The translations under genes were made by a program, and so were the position numbers. A stretch of 64,000 nucleotides of DNA. It comes from JAWLEP01 sp964553045. GTDB lineage: Bacteria > Fermentibacterota > Fermentibacteria > Fermentibacterales > JCC-6. The stretch covers positions 38,895-102,894 of the forward strand of contig CAZKJG010000008.1 in NCBI GenBank assembly GCA_964553045.1, written 5' to 3'. This document shows positions 29,339-37,649 of the stretch, piece after piece (the stretch's first letter is position 1; each line of letters starts with the position of its first letter). The notes under the pieces were generated by a model that was not told the origin of the DNA, ran no database searches, and saw nothing but the letters and a program-made list of their open reading frames with translations.

Positions 29339-30023
29339 GATTCTCAACCTCCGCTCCCTGGCCCTGTCGACGGCGGTGCACGCGGCGGTGATCGCGGCGG
29401 CGGCGCTCCTCTCCGGCAGCGCGGCGCAACGGCCGGTACCCGGCGGCGGCGACGCCATCACGGTGGAGATGGTGACCCTGCAGAACCCGGCGGAGCAGAG
29501 CGAGCCGCAGGAGGATGTCCCCGAGGAGGTTCCCGAGCAAGTGCCCGAGGAGGTCCCCGAGCAAGTGCCCGAGGAGGTCCCCGAGCAAGTGCCCGAGGAG
29601 GTCCCCGAGCAAGTGCCCGAGGAGCAGCCGGAGCAAGTGCCCGAAGAGGCCCCCGAGCAGCAGCCCGAGGAAGTGCCGGAGGAGCAGCCCGAGCAACAGC
29701 CGCAGCAGGAGTACAGCGGTGTTGGGGCCTCCGGGGAGGCCACGGGGCAGGTCCCGGGGCCGGCCACCTACGAGTCCCGGGTGTTCGGGGCCATCCGCCG
29801 GAACTTCCGGACCTCCATACGGCCGCAGCAGTCCTACAGGATAGTGTTCACGGTGAACCCGGACGGTACCACCCGGTGGGAGGCGGTGAGGACCAGCGGG
29901 ACGCCGGCCTTCGACAGGGCGGTGGAGCACGCGCTGGCCATGGCCAACGTTCCCCCTCCCCCCCCGGGCAGGACCGAACCCACAGAGGTGAGGATAGAGT
30001 TCCTTGGTCCCGAAAGCGACTAG
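29328..30023 (+). CDS. tolA: TolA/TonB-like energy transducer
   Basis: Periplasm-spanning energy transducer, 231 aa: N-terminal membrane anchor (LALSTAVHAAVIAAAALLSG), a Pro/Glu/Gln-rich stalk made of PEEVPEQV octads (about residues 65-128), and a C-terminal TonB/TolA-like domain (SRVFGAIRRNFRTSIRPQQS, then VFTVNPDGTTRWEAVRTSG). The stalk is TonB-like rather than the Ala/Lys helix of E. coli TolA, but its position between tolR and tolB argues for the Tol role. GTG start, overlapping tolR; it also overlaps tolB. Confidence 0.82.
   Translation: MRIRILNLRSLALSTAVHAAVIAAAALLSGSAAQRPVPGGGDAITVEMVTLQNPAEQSEPQEDVPEEVPEQVPEEVPEQVPEEVPEQVPEEVPEQVPEEQPEQVPEEAPEQQPEEVPEEQPEQQPQQEYSGVGASGEATGQVPGPATYESRVFGAIRRNFRTSIRPQQSYRIVFTVNPDGTTRWEAVRTSGTPAFDRAVEHALAMANVPPPPPGRTEPTEVRIEFLGPESD
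29520..29711 (+). repeat. 24-bp tandem repeat in the tolA/tonB stalk
   Basis: Eight consecutive 24-bp units encode PEEVPEQV-type octads. Units 1-4 (29520-29615) are almost identical in DNA (one T/C difference); units 5-8 are progressively degenerate. In-frame unit gain or loss would lengthen or shorten the periplasmic stalk without breaking the gene. Confidence 0.9.
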
Positions 30024-31239
30024 ACTGATTCTGTGCGCCGCCCTCCTGGCGGCGGGGGGCGCGGCGGAGGACTTCCTGCCCATGACCCCCATGGAGACCG
30101 ACAGGGTGCCGGTCCGACTCACTGTGGAGGGCCGGGGCGAGACCGCCCGCCGGGCCCGGGAGCAGCTGGAGATGGACGTCTTCCTCTCCGGCCTTCTGCG
30201 GAAGGCCGGAGAGGAAGAGGAGTACGCCTCCGCGGAGGTGATGGTGTCCCGCATGGCGGGCGCGGTGAGCCTGGACGCGGAGGTGCGGGCCGGCGGCGAG
30301 CTGCTGCTGGACCGCCGCTACAGCGGAAGCTCCGTCTACCCCCTGGTGCACGCCCTCACCGACGACATGGTCTACGTGCTCACCGGCGAGAGGGGCATAG
30401 CCTCCACCAGGATCGCCTACGTCTGCAGGTCCGGAGTGAGCTACTCGCTGGCGGTGAAGAGCCTGGACCCCAGGGAGGGCCAGCGGGTGCTCTCCGACAG
30501 CGACGTGATCACCACCCCGGCCTGGGGGCCGGACGGGACCAGGATCGCCCTCACCTCCTACCGCTCCGAGAGCGCCGACCTCTACCTCTACGACCTGGCG
30601 GCTGGGAGGGCCATACAGCTTATGGCCGGCGGCGGCCTCTACACCTCGCCGGCCTGGAGCCCCGACGGCTCGGCCATAGCCTTCACCCGGTCCCGGGAGT
30701 CCAACTCCGACATCTACCTGCTGGAGATGGATGGGGGGGAGGCCCGCAGGCTGACGGCCAGACCCTCCATAGAGACGGCGGCGGACTTCTCGCCCAACGG
30801 CCAGCAGATGATCTTCACCTCCGACCGGCTGGGATTTCCCCAGCTCTACACCATGGACAGCGCCGGAGGGGGCGCGGTGCGCCTCACCGGCGTGCACCGC
30901 TACATGGACAGCCCGGCCTGGTCCCCCTCCGGGGACCGGATCGCCTACACCGCCCGCGTGGGCGGGGACTTTCACATATTCGTAATGGACGCGGACGGCA
31001 CCAACGTCCGCCAGGTGACATTCGAGGGATCCCTCAACGAGAACCCGGTCTGGTCGCCCACCGGACGCCATCTGGCGTTCAGCAGCGACCGCGGCGGCGA
31101 ACGGGCGGTATACGTCCTGGAGCTGTCCGGGCTTACGGTGATCAGGCTCAGCGGGGCGGGGGAATGCTACCTGCCCACCTGGTCGCCGCTTCCTCCCCTG
31201 GGGGACGAGAGGCACGCTGAAAGGACGGTGCGCCGATGA
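30004..31239 (+). CDS. tolB: TolB-like beta-propeller protein
   Basis: Periplasmic TolB, 411 aa, with an N-terminal signal peptide (LILCAALLAAGGAA), a TolB N-terminal domain (about 30-150, including VRLTVEG and YVLTGERGIASTRIAYV) and a C-terminal propeller with repeats of the type PAWSPDGSAIAFTRSRESNS, PAWGPDGTRIALTSYRS and PVWSPTGRHLAFSSDRGG. TolB links Pal to TolA in outer-membrane constriction. The start is TTG at 30004, inside the end of tolA; its end overlaps pal by 4 nt. Confidence 0.92.
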   Translation: MVPKATRLILCAALLAAGGAAEDFLPMTPMETDRVPVRLTVEGRGETARRAREQLEMDVFLSGLLRKAGEEEEYASAEVMVSRMAGAVSLDAEVRAGGELLLDRRYSGSSVYPLVHALTDDMVYVLTGERGIASTRIAYVCRSGVSYSLAVKSLDPREGQRVLSDSDVITTPAWGPDGTRIALTSYRSESADLYLYDLAAGRAIQLMAGGGLYTSPAWSPDGSAIAFTRSRESNSDIYLLEMDGGEARRLTARPSIETAADFSPNGQQMIFTSDRLGFPQLYTMDSAGGGAVRLTGVHRYMDSPAWSPSGDRIAYTARVGGDFHIFVMDADGTNVRQVTFEGSLNENPVWSPTGRHLAFSSDRGGERAVYVLELSGLTVIRLSGAGECYLPTWSPLPPLGDERHAERTVRR

Positions 31240-31781
31240 GAAGGGTTGCTCTTTCCATCGCGGCGGCTCTGGCGCTGGTTCTGATCACCGCCACCACGGG
31301 CTGCCGCCCGGACGATACCAGGCCGGACACAGACACCACCACCGTGTTCGACACGGACACACTGGTGAGCGACACGCTGGACACCGGGGTCTGGGACACG
31401 GACACGGTTATGACGTCCACCGACACGCTGCAGATGCACCAGGACATGCTCCGCGACGTCTTCTACGAGTTCGACAGCAGCGAGCTGTCCGCGGCGGCCA
31501 TGGACAGCCTGATGCACGACGCCTCCTACATCATGGCCAACCGGGGCTTCCGGGTTCTGCTGGAGGGCCACTGCGACGAGCGGGGGACCATCGAGTACAA
31601 CCTGGCCCTGGGCGAGAGGCGGGCGCAGGCGGCCTACGACTACCTCGTGGAGTACGGGGTGTCCCCCTCGCGGCTGCAGACCGTGAGCTACGGCAAGGAG
31701 AGGCCGTTCGTAGAGGGTCATGACGAGGCGGCCTGGGCGAAGAACCGCCGGGTCCACCTCAGAGTCCTTCCGGGCATCTAG
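31236..31781 (+). CDS. pal: Peptidoglycan-associated lipoprotein Pal
   Basis: Pal, 181 aa, an outer-membrane lipoprotein that grips peptidoglycan and binds TolB. The signal ends in TATTGC, a lipobox with an unusual Thr at -3. An Asp/Thr-rich linker of repeated DTDT blocks (about residues 25-65) replaces the usual short spacer. The OmpA-like domain has VFYEFDSSELSAAAM, the LLEGHCDERGTIEYNLALGE meso-DAP-binding segment and a C-terminal KNRRVHLRV motif (the Asp and Arg that contact DAP are present). Four-nt overlap with tolB. Confidence 0.92.
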   Translation: MRRVALSIAAALALVLITATTGCRPDDTRPDTDTTTVFDTDTLVSDTLDTGVWDTDTVMTSTDTLQMHQDMLRDVFYEFDSSELSAAAMDSLMHDASYIMANRGFRVLLEGHCDERGTIEYNLALGERRAQAAYDYLVEYGVSPSRLQTVSYGKERPFVEGHDEAAWAKNRRVHLRVLPGI

Positions 31782-31782
31782 C

Positions 31783-32460
31783 GTGGCCAGGGCCGCGGCA
31801 CTGGCGGGACTGGCCCTGACCCTGGCCCTCACCGGCTGCTGGGGCAGCAGGTGGGCGGCCGCCCCGGGCAGAATCGAGGAGATGGAGACAAGGCAGAAGC
31901 AGATGCAGGCCCGGCTGGACTCCCTGCAGGGGGAGATAGAGGAGAACGAGGGCCTGCTGCGCGGCCTGCAGGCCAGCACGGGCACCAGGACCGAGGGGCT
32001 GGTGGAGACCCTGTCCAACCTCACCGCCGAGATGGAGGACCTGTTGGGCCGCATGCAGTCCTCCTCGTTCCGCGCCGCCGGAGACAGCGGGTCCGCCGCT
32101 GCCGGGGTGATCTTCAACGAGGCCTTCCTGCAGTATCAGCAGGGCAGCTACGGAACCGCCGCCGAGGGCTTCGCCGAGGTGGTGGCCCGCTTCCCCGAGA
32201 GCGCCCGTGCCGGTGACGCCCTCTACTACATGGGCCTCTGCCACGAGGCCACCGGAGAGCACCACCGGGCCATAGAGGAGCTGATGGCCCTCTACATCAC
32301 CAGGCCCTACTCACCCCGGGCCCCCGCCGCCCTGTCACGGGCGGCCACCATCTACGCCGAGCACGGGGCCGACGGCGACGCCGACCGGGTGAGAAGCATC
32401 CTGACAGACCACTATCCGGACAGCGAGGAGGCGGTGCTCCTGCAGGACGGGGGGCTTTGA
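31783..32460 (+). CDS. cpoB: CpoB/YbgF-like lipoprotein with coiled coil and TPRs
   Basis: Cell-division coordinator CpoB-like protein, 225 aa. It has a lipoprotein signal ending LALTGC, a coiled coil (about 30-105: METRQKQMQARLDSLQGEIE), and TPR repeats (FLQYQQGSYGTAAEGFAEVV, then YYMGLCHEATGEHHRAIEEL). CpoB of E. coli is a soluble periplasmic protein; a lipid anchor is a variation. The GTG at 31783, one nt after the pal stop, gives a clean signal peptide; reading from 31720 would overlap pal. It ends the tol-pal operon. Confidence 0.85.
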   Translation: MARAAALAGLALTLALTGCWGSRWAAAPGRIEEMETRQKQMQARLDSLQGEIEENEGLLRGLQASTGTRTEGLVETLSNLTAEMEDLLGRMQSSSFRAAGDSGSAAAGVIFNEAFLQYQQGSYGTAAEGFAEVVARFPESARAGDALYYMGLCHEATGEHHRAIEELMALYITRPYSPRAPAALSRAATIYAEHGADGDADRVRSILTDHYPDSEEAVLLQDGGL

Positions 32461-32485
32461 CCCAAGAGCCCATATATACGATATT
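32457..32485 (+). promoter_or_regulatory. Promoter of tig-clpP-clpX
   Basis: TTGACC (32457-32462, 5 of 6) and GATATT (32480-32485, 4 of 6) are exactly 17 bp apart, within an AT-rich block (CATATATACGATATTTCA). The -35 overlaps the last codon and stop of cpoB. The leader of about 85 nt contains a GC-rich hairpin (GGCCCC 32527-32532 with GGGGCC 32541-32546) ahead of the tig start. Confidence 0.65.
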
Positions 32486-32577
32486 TCACCGCTTGTAGAG
32501 GGCATTTGCGCGACGAAGCCGCGGCCGGCCCCGCTCCGGTGGGGCCCGCGTTTGCTTACTCGAATAAGAGAGAGGCT

Positions 32578-33852
32578 ATGGCATACGAGATCATCAAGGA
32601 GGAGCAGGGCAGTCGCACCGTGCGGTTCGATAGCCCGGCGTCGGAGGTGGACCGGGCGTTCAAGAGGGTCCGCAGGGAGATAGCCAAGGACCTGGACATG
32701 CCGGGATTCAGACCCGGCAAGGTGCCCGAGTCCATAATAGACAAGCGGTTCGGAAACGTGATAACCTCCGAGGTGGCCGAGCGCATCAGCGCCGACCTGA
32801 CCGAGATTGTGCTCCGCGAGGAGGACTGGATCCTGGGCGACGGCCAGCCCAGCGCCGACGGCTCCCTTCCCGCCGAGGGCGAGGACTATACCTTCACCGT
32901 CACCTACGAGGTCTTCGAGACCCCCGAGCCCACCGGATATCGGGACCTTGAGCTGGTGGAGCCGGCGTTCGACATCGCCCGCGAGGTGGAGAAGAGCCTC
33001 GAATCGCTCCGCCAGCGCATGGTGGGCTACGAGCCGGTTGAGCGGAAGGCCCGCCCCGATGACCTGGTGGTCCTGCGCGCAGACGACCACGAGCCCACCG
33101 AGGACGGGGACGGCGACATCAGCATAAGGCTGGGCATGAACCAGGCCGGACCGGGCTTCGACGAGATGGTCGAGGGAATGTCCGCCGGCGACAGGGTAAC
33201 CGCCCGAATGGTTCCCACGGATCCCGAGGCCGACTGGCAGGGCGACGCCCACTCCTTCGAGGTGATAGCGGTGCGGGAACCGGTGCTTCCCGAGCTGGAC
33301 GACGAGCTGGCCGAGAAGCTGGGGGCGGAGGACCTGGAGGACCTGACCGGCCGCATCCGGTCGGACCTGGAGGAGCGAATCGAGGAGGACCGCCGCCGCT
33401 TCCTGGAGCAGCAGGCCGTGAGCGCGGCGCTGGAGGCCAACGAGTTCGAGCCGCCTCGCTACATGGTGGAGAACCTCACCCGGGACTTCCTGGGGAGGCT
33501 GCAGGAGGCCGAGCCCGACGAGAAGACGGTGGAGAGCGCCCGCAAGGTGGCCTCCGACAAGGTGCGGGAGTTCCTGCTGCTCCGCGCGGTGGCCGAGGCC
33601 GAGGGCATAGAGGTCACCGAGGAGGAGCTGTCCGAAGAGACCAGCGAGGAGGAGGAAGCCTCCTCGGTCCGTGACAGGCTCCGCAATCGCAAGGCTCTGG
33701 AACTGATTATCGAAAATGCGACTATAAAGACTAGGGAGCCGGAGGAGCAGCCTGCCGGGGAGGAGCCGGAGGAAGGTGTACCCGAAGGCGGGCAGCCCTG
33801 GGCCTGGAAGGCAGTGGAGCCCGGGGAGGCGGACGAAGGAGAGGGTGAGTAG
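32578..33852 (+). CDS. tig: Trigger factor
   Basis: Ribosome-associated chaperone and peptidyl-prolyl isomerase, 424 aa. The ribosome-docking signature MPGFRPGKVP (residues 41-50) is followed by an FKBP-like PPIase domain (about 150-235, with GPGFDEMVEGM) and a helical C-terminal chaperone domain. The tail is extended and acidic (EEQPAGEEPEEGVPEGG and on). The ATG at 32578 follows AAGAGAGAGG; upstream in-frame codons would translate a GC hairpin and are not trigger-factor-like. The tig-clpP-clpX order is widespread in bacteria. Confidence 0.95.
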   Translation: MAYEIIKEEQGSRTVRFDSPASEVDRAFKRVRREIAKDLDMPGFRPGKVPESIIDKRFGNVITSEVAERISADLTEIVLREEDWILGDGQPSADGSLPAEGEDYTFTVTYEVFETPEPTGYRDLELVEPAFDIAREVEKSLESLRQRMVGYEPVERKARPDDLVVLRADDHEPTEDGDGDISIRLGMNQAGPGFDEMVEGMSAGDRVTARMVPTDPEADWQGDAHSFEVIAVREPVLPELDDELAEKLGAEDLEDLTGRIRSDLEERIEEDRRRFLEQQAVSAALEANEFEPPRYMVENLTRDFLGRLQEAEPDEKTVESARKVASDKVREFLLLRAVAEAEGIEVTEEELSEETSEEEEASSVRDRLRNRKALELIIENATIKTREPEEQPAGEEPEEGVPEGGQPWAWKAVEPGEADEGEGE

Positions 33853-33855
33853 ACG

Positions 33856-34473
33856 ATGCCAGTGATTCCTTTCGTGGTGGAGAGAAGCGGCAACACCGAG
33901 CGCTCCTACGACATCTACTCCCGCCTGCTGAAGGAGAGGATCGTCTTCGTGGGCGACGTGCTCACCAACCAGACCGCGGGCCTTATCGTGGCCCAGCTGC
34001 TCTTCCTGGAGGGCGAGGACCCCGAGCGGGACGTGAGCATGTACATAAGCAGCCCCGGCGGGTCGGTGTCCGCGGGACTTGCCGTATACGACACGATGCG
34101 CTTCATACGACCCAGCGTGGCAACCTACTGCATGGGCTCGGCGGCCAGCATGGCGGCCGTGCTCCTGGCCGGCGGGGCCCAGGGCAAGCGGAACTGTCTG
34201 CCCCACGCCAGGGTTATGCTCCATCAGCCCATGGGCGGAGTGCAGGGCCAGGCCAGCGACATCGAGATCGAGGCCCGGGAGATAATCAAGCTTCGAAGCG
34301 AGCTCAACCACATCCTCTCCAGGCACACGGGACAGCCCATGGAGAGGCTGGAGGTGGACACCGACCGGAACTTCTGGATGACCGCCGAGGAGGCCTGCGA
34401 CTACGGCGTGGTGGACAACATCCTCACCAGCAGGCACGGCGGCGAGAAAGACGAAGGCGGGGTGGAGCCCTAG
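33856..34473 (+). CDS. clpP: ATP-dependent Clp protease proteolytic subunit
   Basis: Serine protease ClpP, 205 aa, forming the tetradecameric barrel served by ClpX. The N-terminal VPFVVERS-type PFVVERSGNTERSYDIYSRL, the YISSPGGSVSAGLAVYDTM segment (oxyanion region), catalytic Ser in MGSAASMAAVLLAGG, catalytic His in HARVMLHQP and Asp in DTDRNFWMTAEEA are all present. ATG start. The stop is adjacent to the clpX ATG. Confidence 0.97.
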   Translation: MPVIPFVVERSGNTERSYDIYSRLLKERIVFVGDVLTNQTAGLIVAQLLFLEGEDPERDVSMYISSPGGSVSAGLAVYDTMRFIRPSVATYCMGSAASMAAVLLAGGAQGKRNCLPHARVMLHQPMGGVQGQASDIEIEAREIIKLRSELNHILSRHTGQPMERLEVDTDRNFWMTAEEACDYGVVDNILTSRHGGEKDEGGVEP

Positions 34474-35727
34474 ATGACGAAGATCACCAAGTGCTCCTTC
34501 TGCAACCGGCCCGCCAGCGAGGTGGGTCGCCTGATACAGGGTCCCGGGGTAAGCATCTGCGACGACTGTGTAAGGTACTGCTTCGACCTTATCCGCGAGG
34601 AGGAGCTGGATGAGCAGGGGGAAGCTTCGAAGTTCTTCCGCAGCAAGCTCCTGCCTCCGGTCGAGATCAAGAGCAGGCTGGACGAGTACGTAGTGGGCCA
34701 GGAGCAGGCCAAGCGCGTGCTCTCCGTGGCGGTGTACAACCACTACAAGAGGCTGCGGTCGCAGACCGAGCCCGACCGGGACGTGGAGCTGGAGAAGAGC
34801 AACATCCTTCTGGTTGGCCCCACCGGCGTGGGGAAGACGCTGCTGGCGAGAACCATGGCCGAGATACTGGAGGTGCCCTTCGCCATAGCCGACGCCACCA
34901 CGCTCACCGAGGCGGGCTACGTGGGCGAGGACGTGGAGAACATCCTCCTGCGGCTTCTGCAGGTCACCGACATGGACATAGAGACGGCGCAGAAGGGCAT
35001 CATCTACATAGACGAGATCGACAAGATCGCCCGCAGGTCCGAGAACCCGTCCATCACCAGGGACGTCTCGGGCGAGGGCGTACAGCAGGCGCTCCTGAAG
35101 ATCATCGAGGGCACCATGGCCAGCGTTCCGCCCCAGGGAGGACGGAAGCACCCCTACCAGGAGAACATCCAGGTGGACACCTCCAACATCCTGTTCATCT
35201 GCGGCGGCGCCTTTCATGGCCTGGAGGACATAATCGAGCGCCGTATGAACCAGGGCGACCTGGGTTTCGCGGCCGCCATCAACGATCGCGTGGAGCCCGA
35301 CTCCGCCAGCGTCTTCCGCCACTGCCGGCCCCAGGACCTGGTCCACTACGGCCTCATTCCCGAGCTGGTGGGAAGGCTGCCGGTGATAGTCTCCCTGGAA
35401 GACCTGGACGAGGAGGACCTGGTAAAGGTACTCACCGAGCCGCGCAACGCTCTGGTCAAGCAGTTCGAGTACTTCTTCCGCCTGGAGGGCCTGGATCTCG
35501 TCTTCGAGCCGGGAGCCCTGGAGGCGGTGGGCCGCGAGGCCAGGAAGGCCAAGAGCGGAGCCCGCGGCCTGCGCTCCATGCTGGAGCGAATACTGCTGGA
35601 GCCCATGTACAGCCTGCCGTCCCGCAAGCTGAAGCCCGGAAGCCTCCTGGTGTCGCCCGACTGCGTGGAGGGTGACGCGGAGGTCCGCTACGTTCCCGAC
35701 GAGGAGGTGGAGGAGGGGGTCGGATAG
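34474..35727 (+). CDS. clpX: ATP-dependent Clp protease ATPase subunit ClpX
   Basis: AAA+ unfoldase, 417 aa. The N-terminal zinc domain has CSFCNRPASEVGRLIQGPGV and CDDC; Walker A is GPTGVGKT (about 112-119), pore loop 1 GYVGEDVEN, Walker B IIYIDEIDKIARR, and the sensor-2 segment GARGLRSMLERI. The ClpP-docking IGF loop reads LGF (QGDLGFAAAIND), a conservative change. Substrates unfolded here are fed to ClpP encoded immediately upstream. Confidence 0.97.
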   Translation: MTKITKCSFCNRPASEVGRLIQGPGVSICDDCVRYCFDLIREEELDEQGEASKFFRSKLLPPVEIKSRLDEYVVGQEQAKRVLSVAVYNHYKRLRSQTEPDRDVELEKSNILLVGPTGVGKTLLARTMAEILEVPFAIADATTLTEAGYVGEDVENILLRLLQVTDMDIETAQKGIIYIDEIDKIARRSENPSITRDVSGEGVQQALLKIIEGTMASVPPQGGRKHPYQENIQVDTSNILFICGGAFHGLEDIIERRMNQGDLGFAAAINDRVEPDSASVFRHCRPQDLVHYGLIPELVGRLPVIVSLEDLDEEDLVKVLTEPRNALVKQFEYFFRLEGLDLVFEPGALEAVGREARKAKSGARGLRSMLERILLEPMYSLPSRKLKPGSLLVSPDCVEGDAEVRYVPDEEVEEGVG

Positions 35728-35775
35728 GCGCAGCCGCGCCTCCGGCACCTCGCGCCGCCGGACCCCGAGACCGCT

Positions 35776-36345
35776 ATGAAGAAGCTCAGGCTGGACTTCG
35801 TGATGTCCTGCCAGGGACCGGGCGACGTACCCGACCACGGCAGGCCCGAGGTGGCCTTCGCCGGACGGTCCAATGTGGGGAAGTCCTCGCTGCTCAACGC
35901 CATATCCGCCTCCGGAAGGCCGGCCAGGACCGGCTCCACCCCCGGCTGTACGCAGTCGCTCAACCTCTATAGGGTAAACGGGGGCGGCTTCTACCTGGTC
36001 GACCTTCCCGGCTACGGCTACGCCAAGGCGCCGAAGAAGATCAGGAACAGGTGGGTGGGCTGGATCGGCGACTACCTGCTGGACCGCGAAGTCCTTCGGG
36101 GGGTGGTCCTCCTGGTGGACGCCCGCCATCCCGGCCTGGGGCCGGACAGGGAGATGGCCGAGCTGCTGATGGAGATCGGAAGGCCCTACCTGCTGGCCCT
36201 GACCAAGTCGGACAAGCTGAAGCGCGGCAGGCTGAAGAGGGCTTGCGCCGAAGCCGGGCGGATGGGTCCGGTAGAGGCGGTCTCGGCGAAGACCGGGGCC
36301 GGACTGGGACAGCTTCTGGACTGGATAAGAAGCGCCGCCGGCTGA
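35776..36345 (+). CDS. engB: Ribosome biogenesis GTPase EngB/YsxC
   Basis: EngB (YsxC/YihA) GTPase, 189 aa, needed for late 50S assembly. G1 is AGRSNVGKSSLLNA (about 34-47), G2 the TP of GSTPGCTQSL, G3 DLPGYGYAKAPK, G4 TKSDKLKRGRLKR, and G5 VSAKTGAG. ATG start at 35776, 48 nt after clpX. Length is at the low end of the normal range. Confidence 0.95.
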   Translation: MKKLRLDFVMSCQGPGDVPDHGRPEVAFAGRSNVGKSSLLNAISASGRPARTGSTPGCTQSLNLYRVNGGGFYLVDLPGYGYAKAPKKIRNRWVGWIGDYLLDREVLRGVVLLVDARHPGLGPDREMAELLMEIGRPYLLALTKSDKLKRGRLKRACAEAGRMGPVEAVSAKTGAGLGQLLDWIRSAAG

Positions 36346-36368
36346 CGGCGGCGCCGGGAGGGGAACAG

Positions 36369-37649
36369 ATGCCATTTACCATTCTGACCGGCCTCCAGTG
36401 GGGGGACGAGGGCAAGGGCAAGATGATAGACGTCCTGGCCGCCGACGCCGACGCCGTGGCCCGGTTCTCCGGCGGGGCCAACGCCGGTCACACCGTTACG
36501 ATCGGCGGCAGCAGCTTCGTTCTGCACCAGCTTCCCACCGGCCTGCTCCGCGAGGGGGTGGCCGGAATGATCGGCTCATCCTGTGTGGTGGACCCGGTTG
36601 CGCTGATGCGGGAGCTGGGCGAGCTGGAGGGCATGGGCATGCCGGTGGGCGAACGGCTGCGCATATCCGGCAAGGTCCACCTGGTCCATCCCGCCTACAG
36701 GCTGCTGGAGAGCCGCGAGGAGGCGGCGCGGGGCGATGCCGCCATAGGCACCACCGGAAGGGCCATTGGCCCCACCTACGCGGCCAAGTTCGGCCGCCGG
36801 GGACTCAGGCTGGAGGATGCCGCGCACGTGTCCGGCTTCGAGGAGATGGCCTTTGGGTCCGCCCGCGGCACCGCGGACCGGTTGGACCTCGACGATGAGC
36901 GCCGCTGTCGGCTGATGGATGACACCGGGGAGTTCGTCTCGCTTTCGTCCGACCTGGTCAGCCTCTCCGGTGACGTCTCGCTGGCGGCGAACGGAATACT
37001 CGACCGCGACGGGATGCTGTTCGGCGAGGGGGCCCAGGGGAGCATGCTGGACCCCGATCACGGCACCTATCCCTACGTCACCTGCGGGTCCTGCGTCTCC
37101 GGTGCGGCCTGTCTCAGCCTGGGAGTGGGGCCCGGCCGAGTGGACGAGGTGGTGGGAGTGGCCAAGGCCTACTCCACCAGGGTCGGCTCCGGGCCGTTTC
37201 CCACCGAGCTCGAGGGCCAGACCGGCGACAGCATAAGGGAGCGGGGCCACGAGTACGGGGCCACCACGGGCCGGCCCAGGCGATGCGGCTGGCTGGACGG
37301 GGTCCTTCTGCGGTACACGACCCGGCTCAACGGCTGCAGCTGGATCGCGCTTACCCTGCTGGACGTGCTCTCGGGCATGGAGGATCTGAAGGTTTGCAGG
37401 CGGTACGAGCTGGACCCGGAGGTGGAGGCCCCCATCTTCGAGACCGGCCGCAGGCTGGACTGCCACACCCCGGTCTACGAGACACTGCCCGGGTGGAGCG
37501 AAGACATCTCCGGGGAGACCGAGTGGAGCCGTCTGCCTCCCGAGGCCCGGGGCTACGTGGAGTACGTGGAGAAGCTGGTTGGCGTTCCGGTCCGGGCGGT
37601 TTCCACCGGCCCAGGCCGCGGCCAGATCATCTGGCGGGATGTCGGCTGA
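36369..37649 (+). CDS. purA: Adenylosuccinate synthetase
   Basis: PurA, 426 aa, makes adenylosuccinate from IMP, aspartate and GTP in AMP synthesis. The N-terminus TILTGLQWGDEGKGKMIDVL carries the GDEGKGK GTP-site loop with the catalytic Asp, and the catalytic His is in GGANAGHTV. GTTGRAIGPTYAAKFGRRGL, GPFPTELEGQTGDSIRERGH and GATTGRPRRCGWLD match the IMP/aspartate sites. ATG at 36369 after GGAGGGG; the longer reading from 36051 runs through engB. It overlaps the next gene by 11 nt. Confidence 0.96.
   Translation: MPFTILTGLQWGDEGKGKMIDVLAADADAVARFSGGANAGHTVTIGGSSFVLHQLPTGLLREGVAGMIGSSCVVDPVALMRELGELEGMGMPVGERLRISGKVHLVHPAYRLLESREEAARGDAAIGTTGRAIGPTYAAKFGRRGLRLEDAAHVSGFEEMAFGSARGTADRLDLDDERRCRLMDDTGEFVSLSSDLVSLSGDVSLAANGILDRDGMLFGEGAQGSMLDPDHGTYPYVTCGSCVSGAACLSLGVGPGRVDEVVGVAKAYSTRVGSGPFPTELEGQTGDSIRERGHEYGATTGRPRRCGWLDGVLLRYTTRLNGCSWIALTLLDVLSGMEDLKVCRRYELDPEVEAPIFETGRRLDCHTPVYETLPGWSEDISGETEWSRLPPEARGYVEYVEKLVGVPVRAVSTGPGRGQIIWRDVG

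Noticed and set aside
32527..32546. GC hairpin in the tig leader as the tol-pal terminator
   Set aside because: It is downstream of a good promoter and followed only by TTTG after several other bases; more likely a leader structure.
32335..36375. A 1346-codon open frame on the minus strand opposite tig-clpP-clpX-engB
   Set aside because: It mirrors well-identified plus-strand genes; long antisense frames are expected at this GC content. The same applies to minus-strand frames at 703-2481, 2590-5007, 5464-7305, 8498-10198 and 11941-14061.
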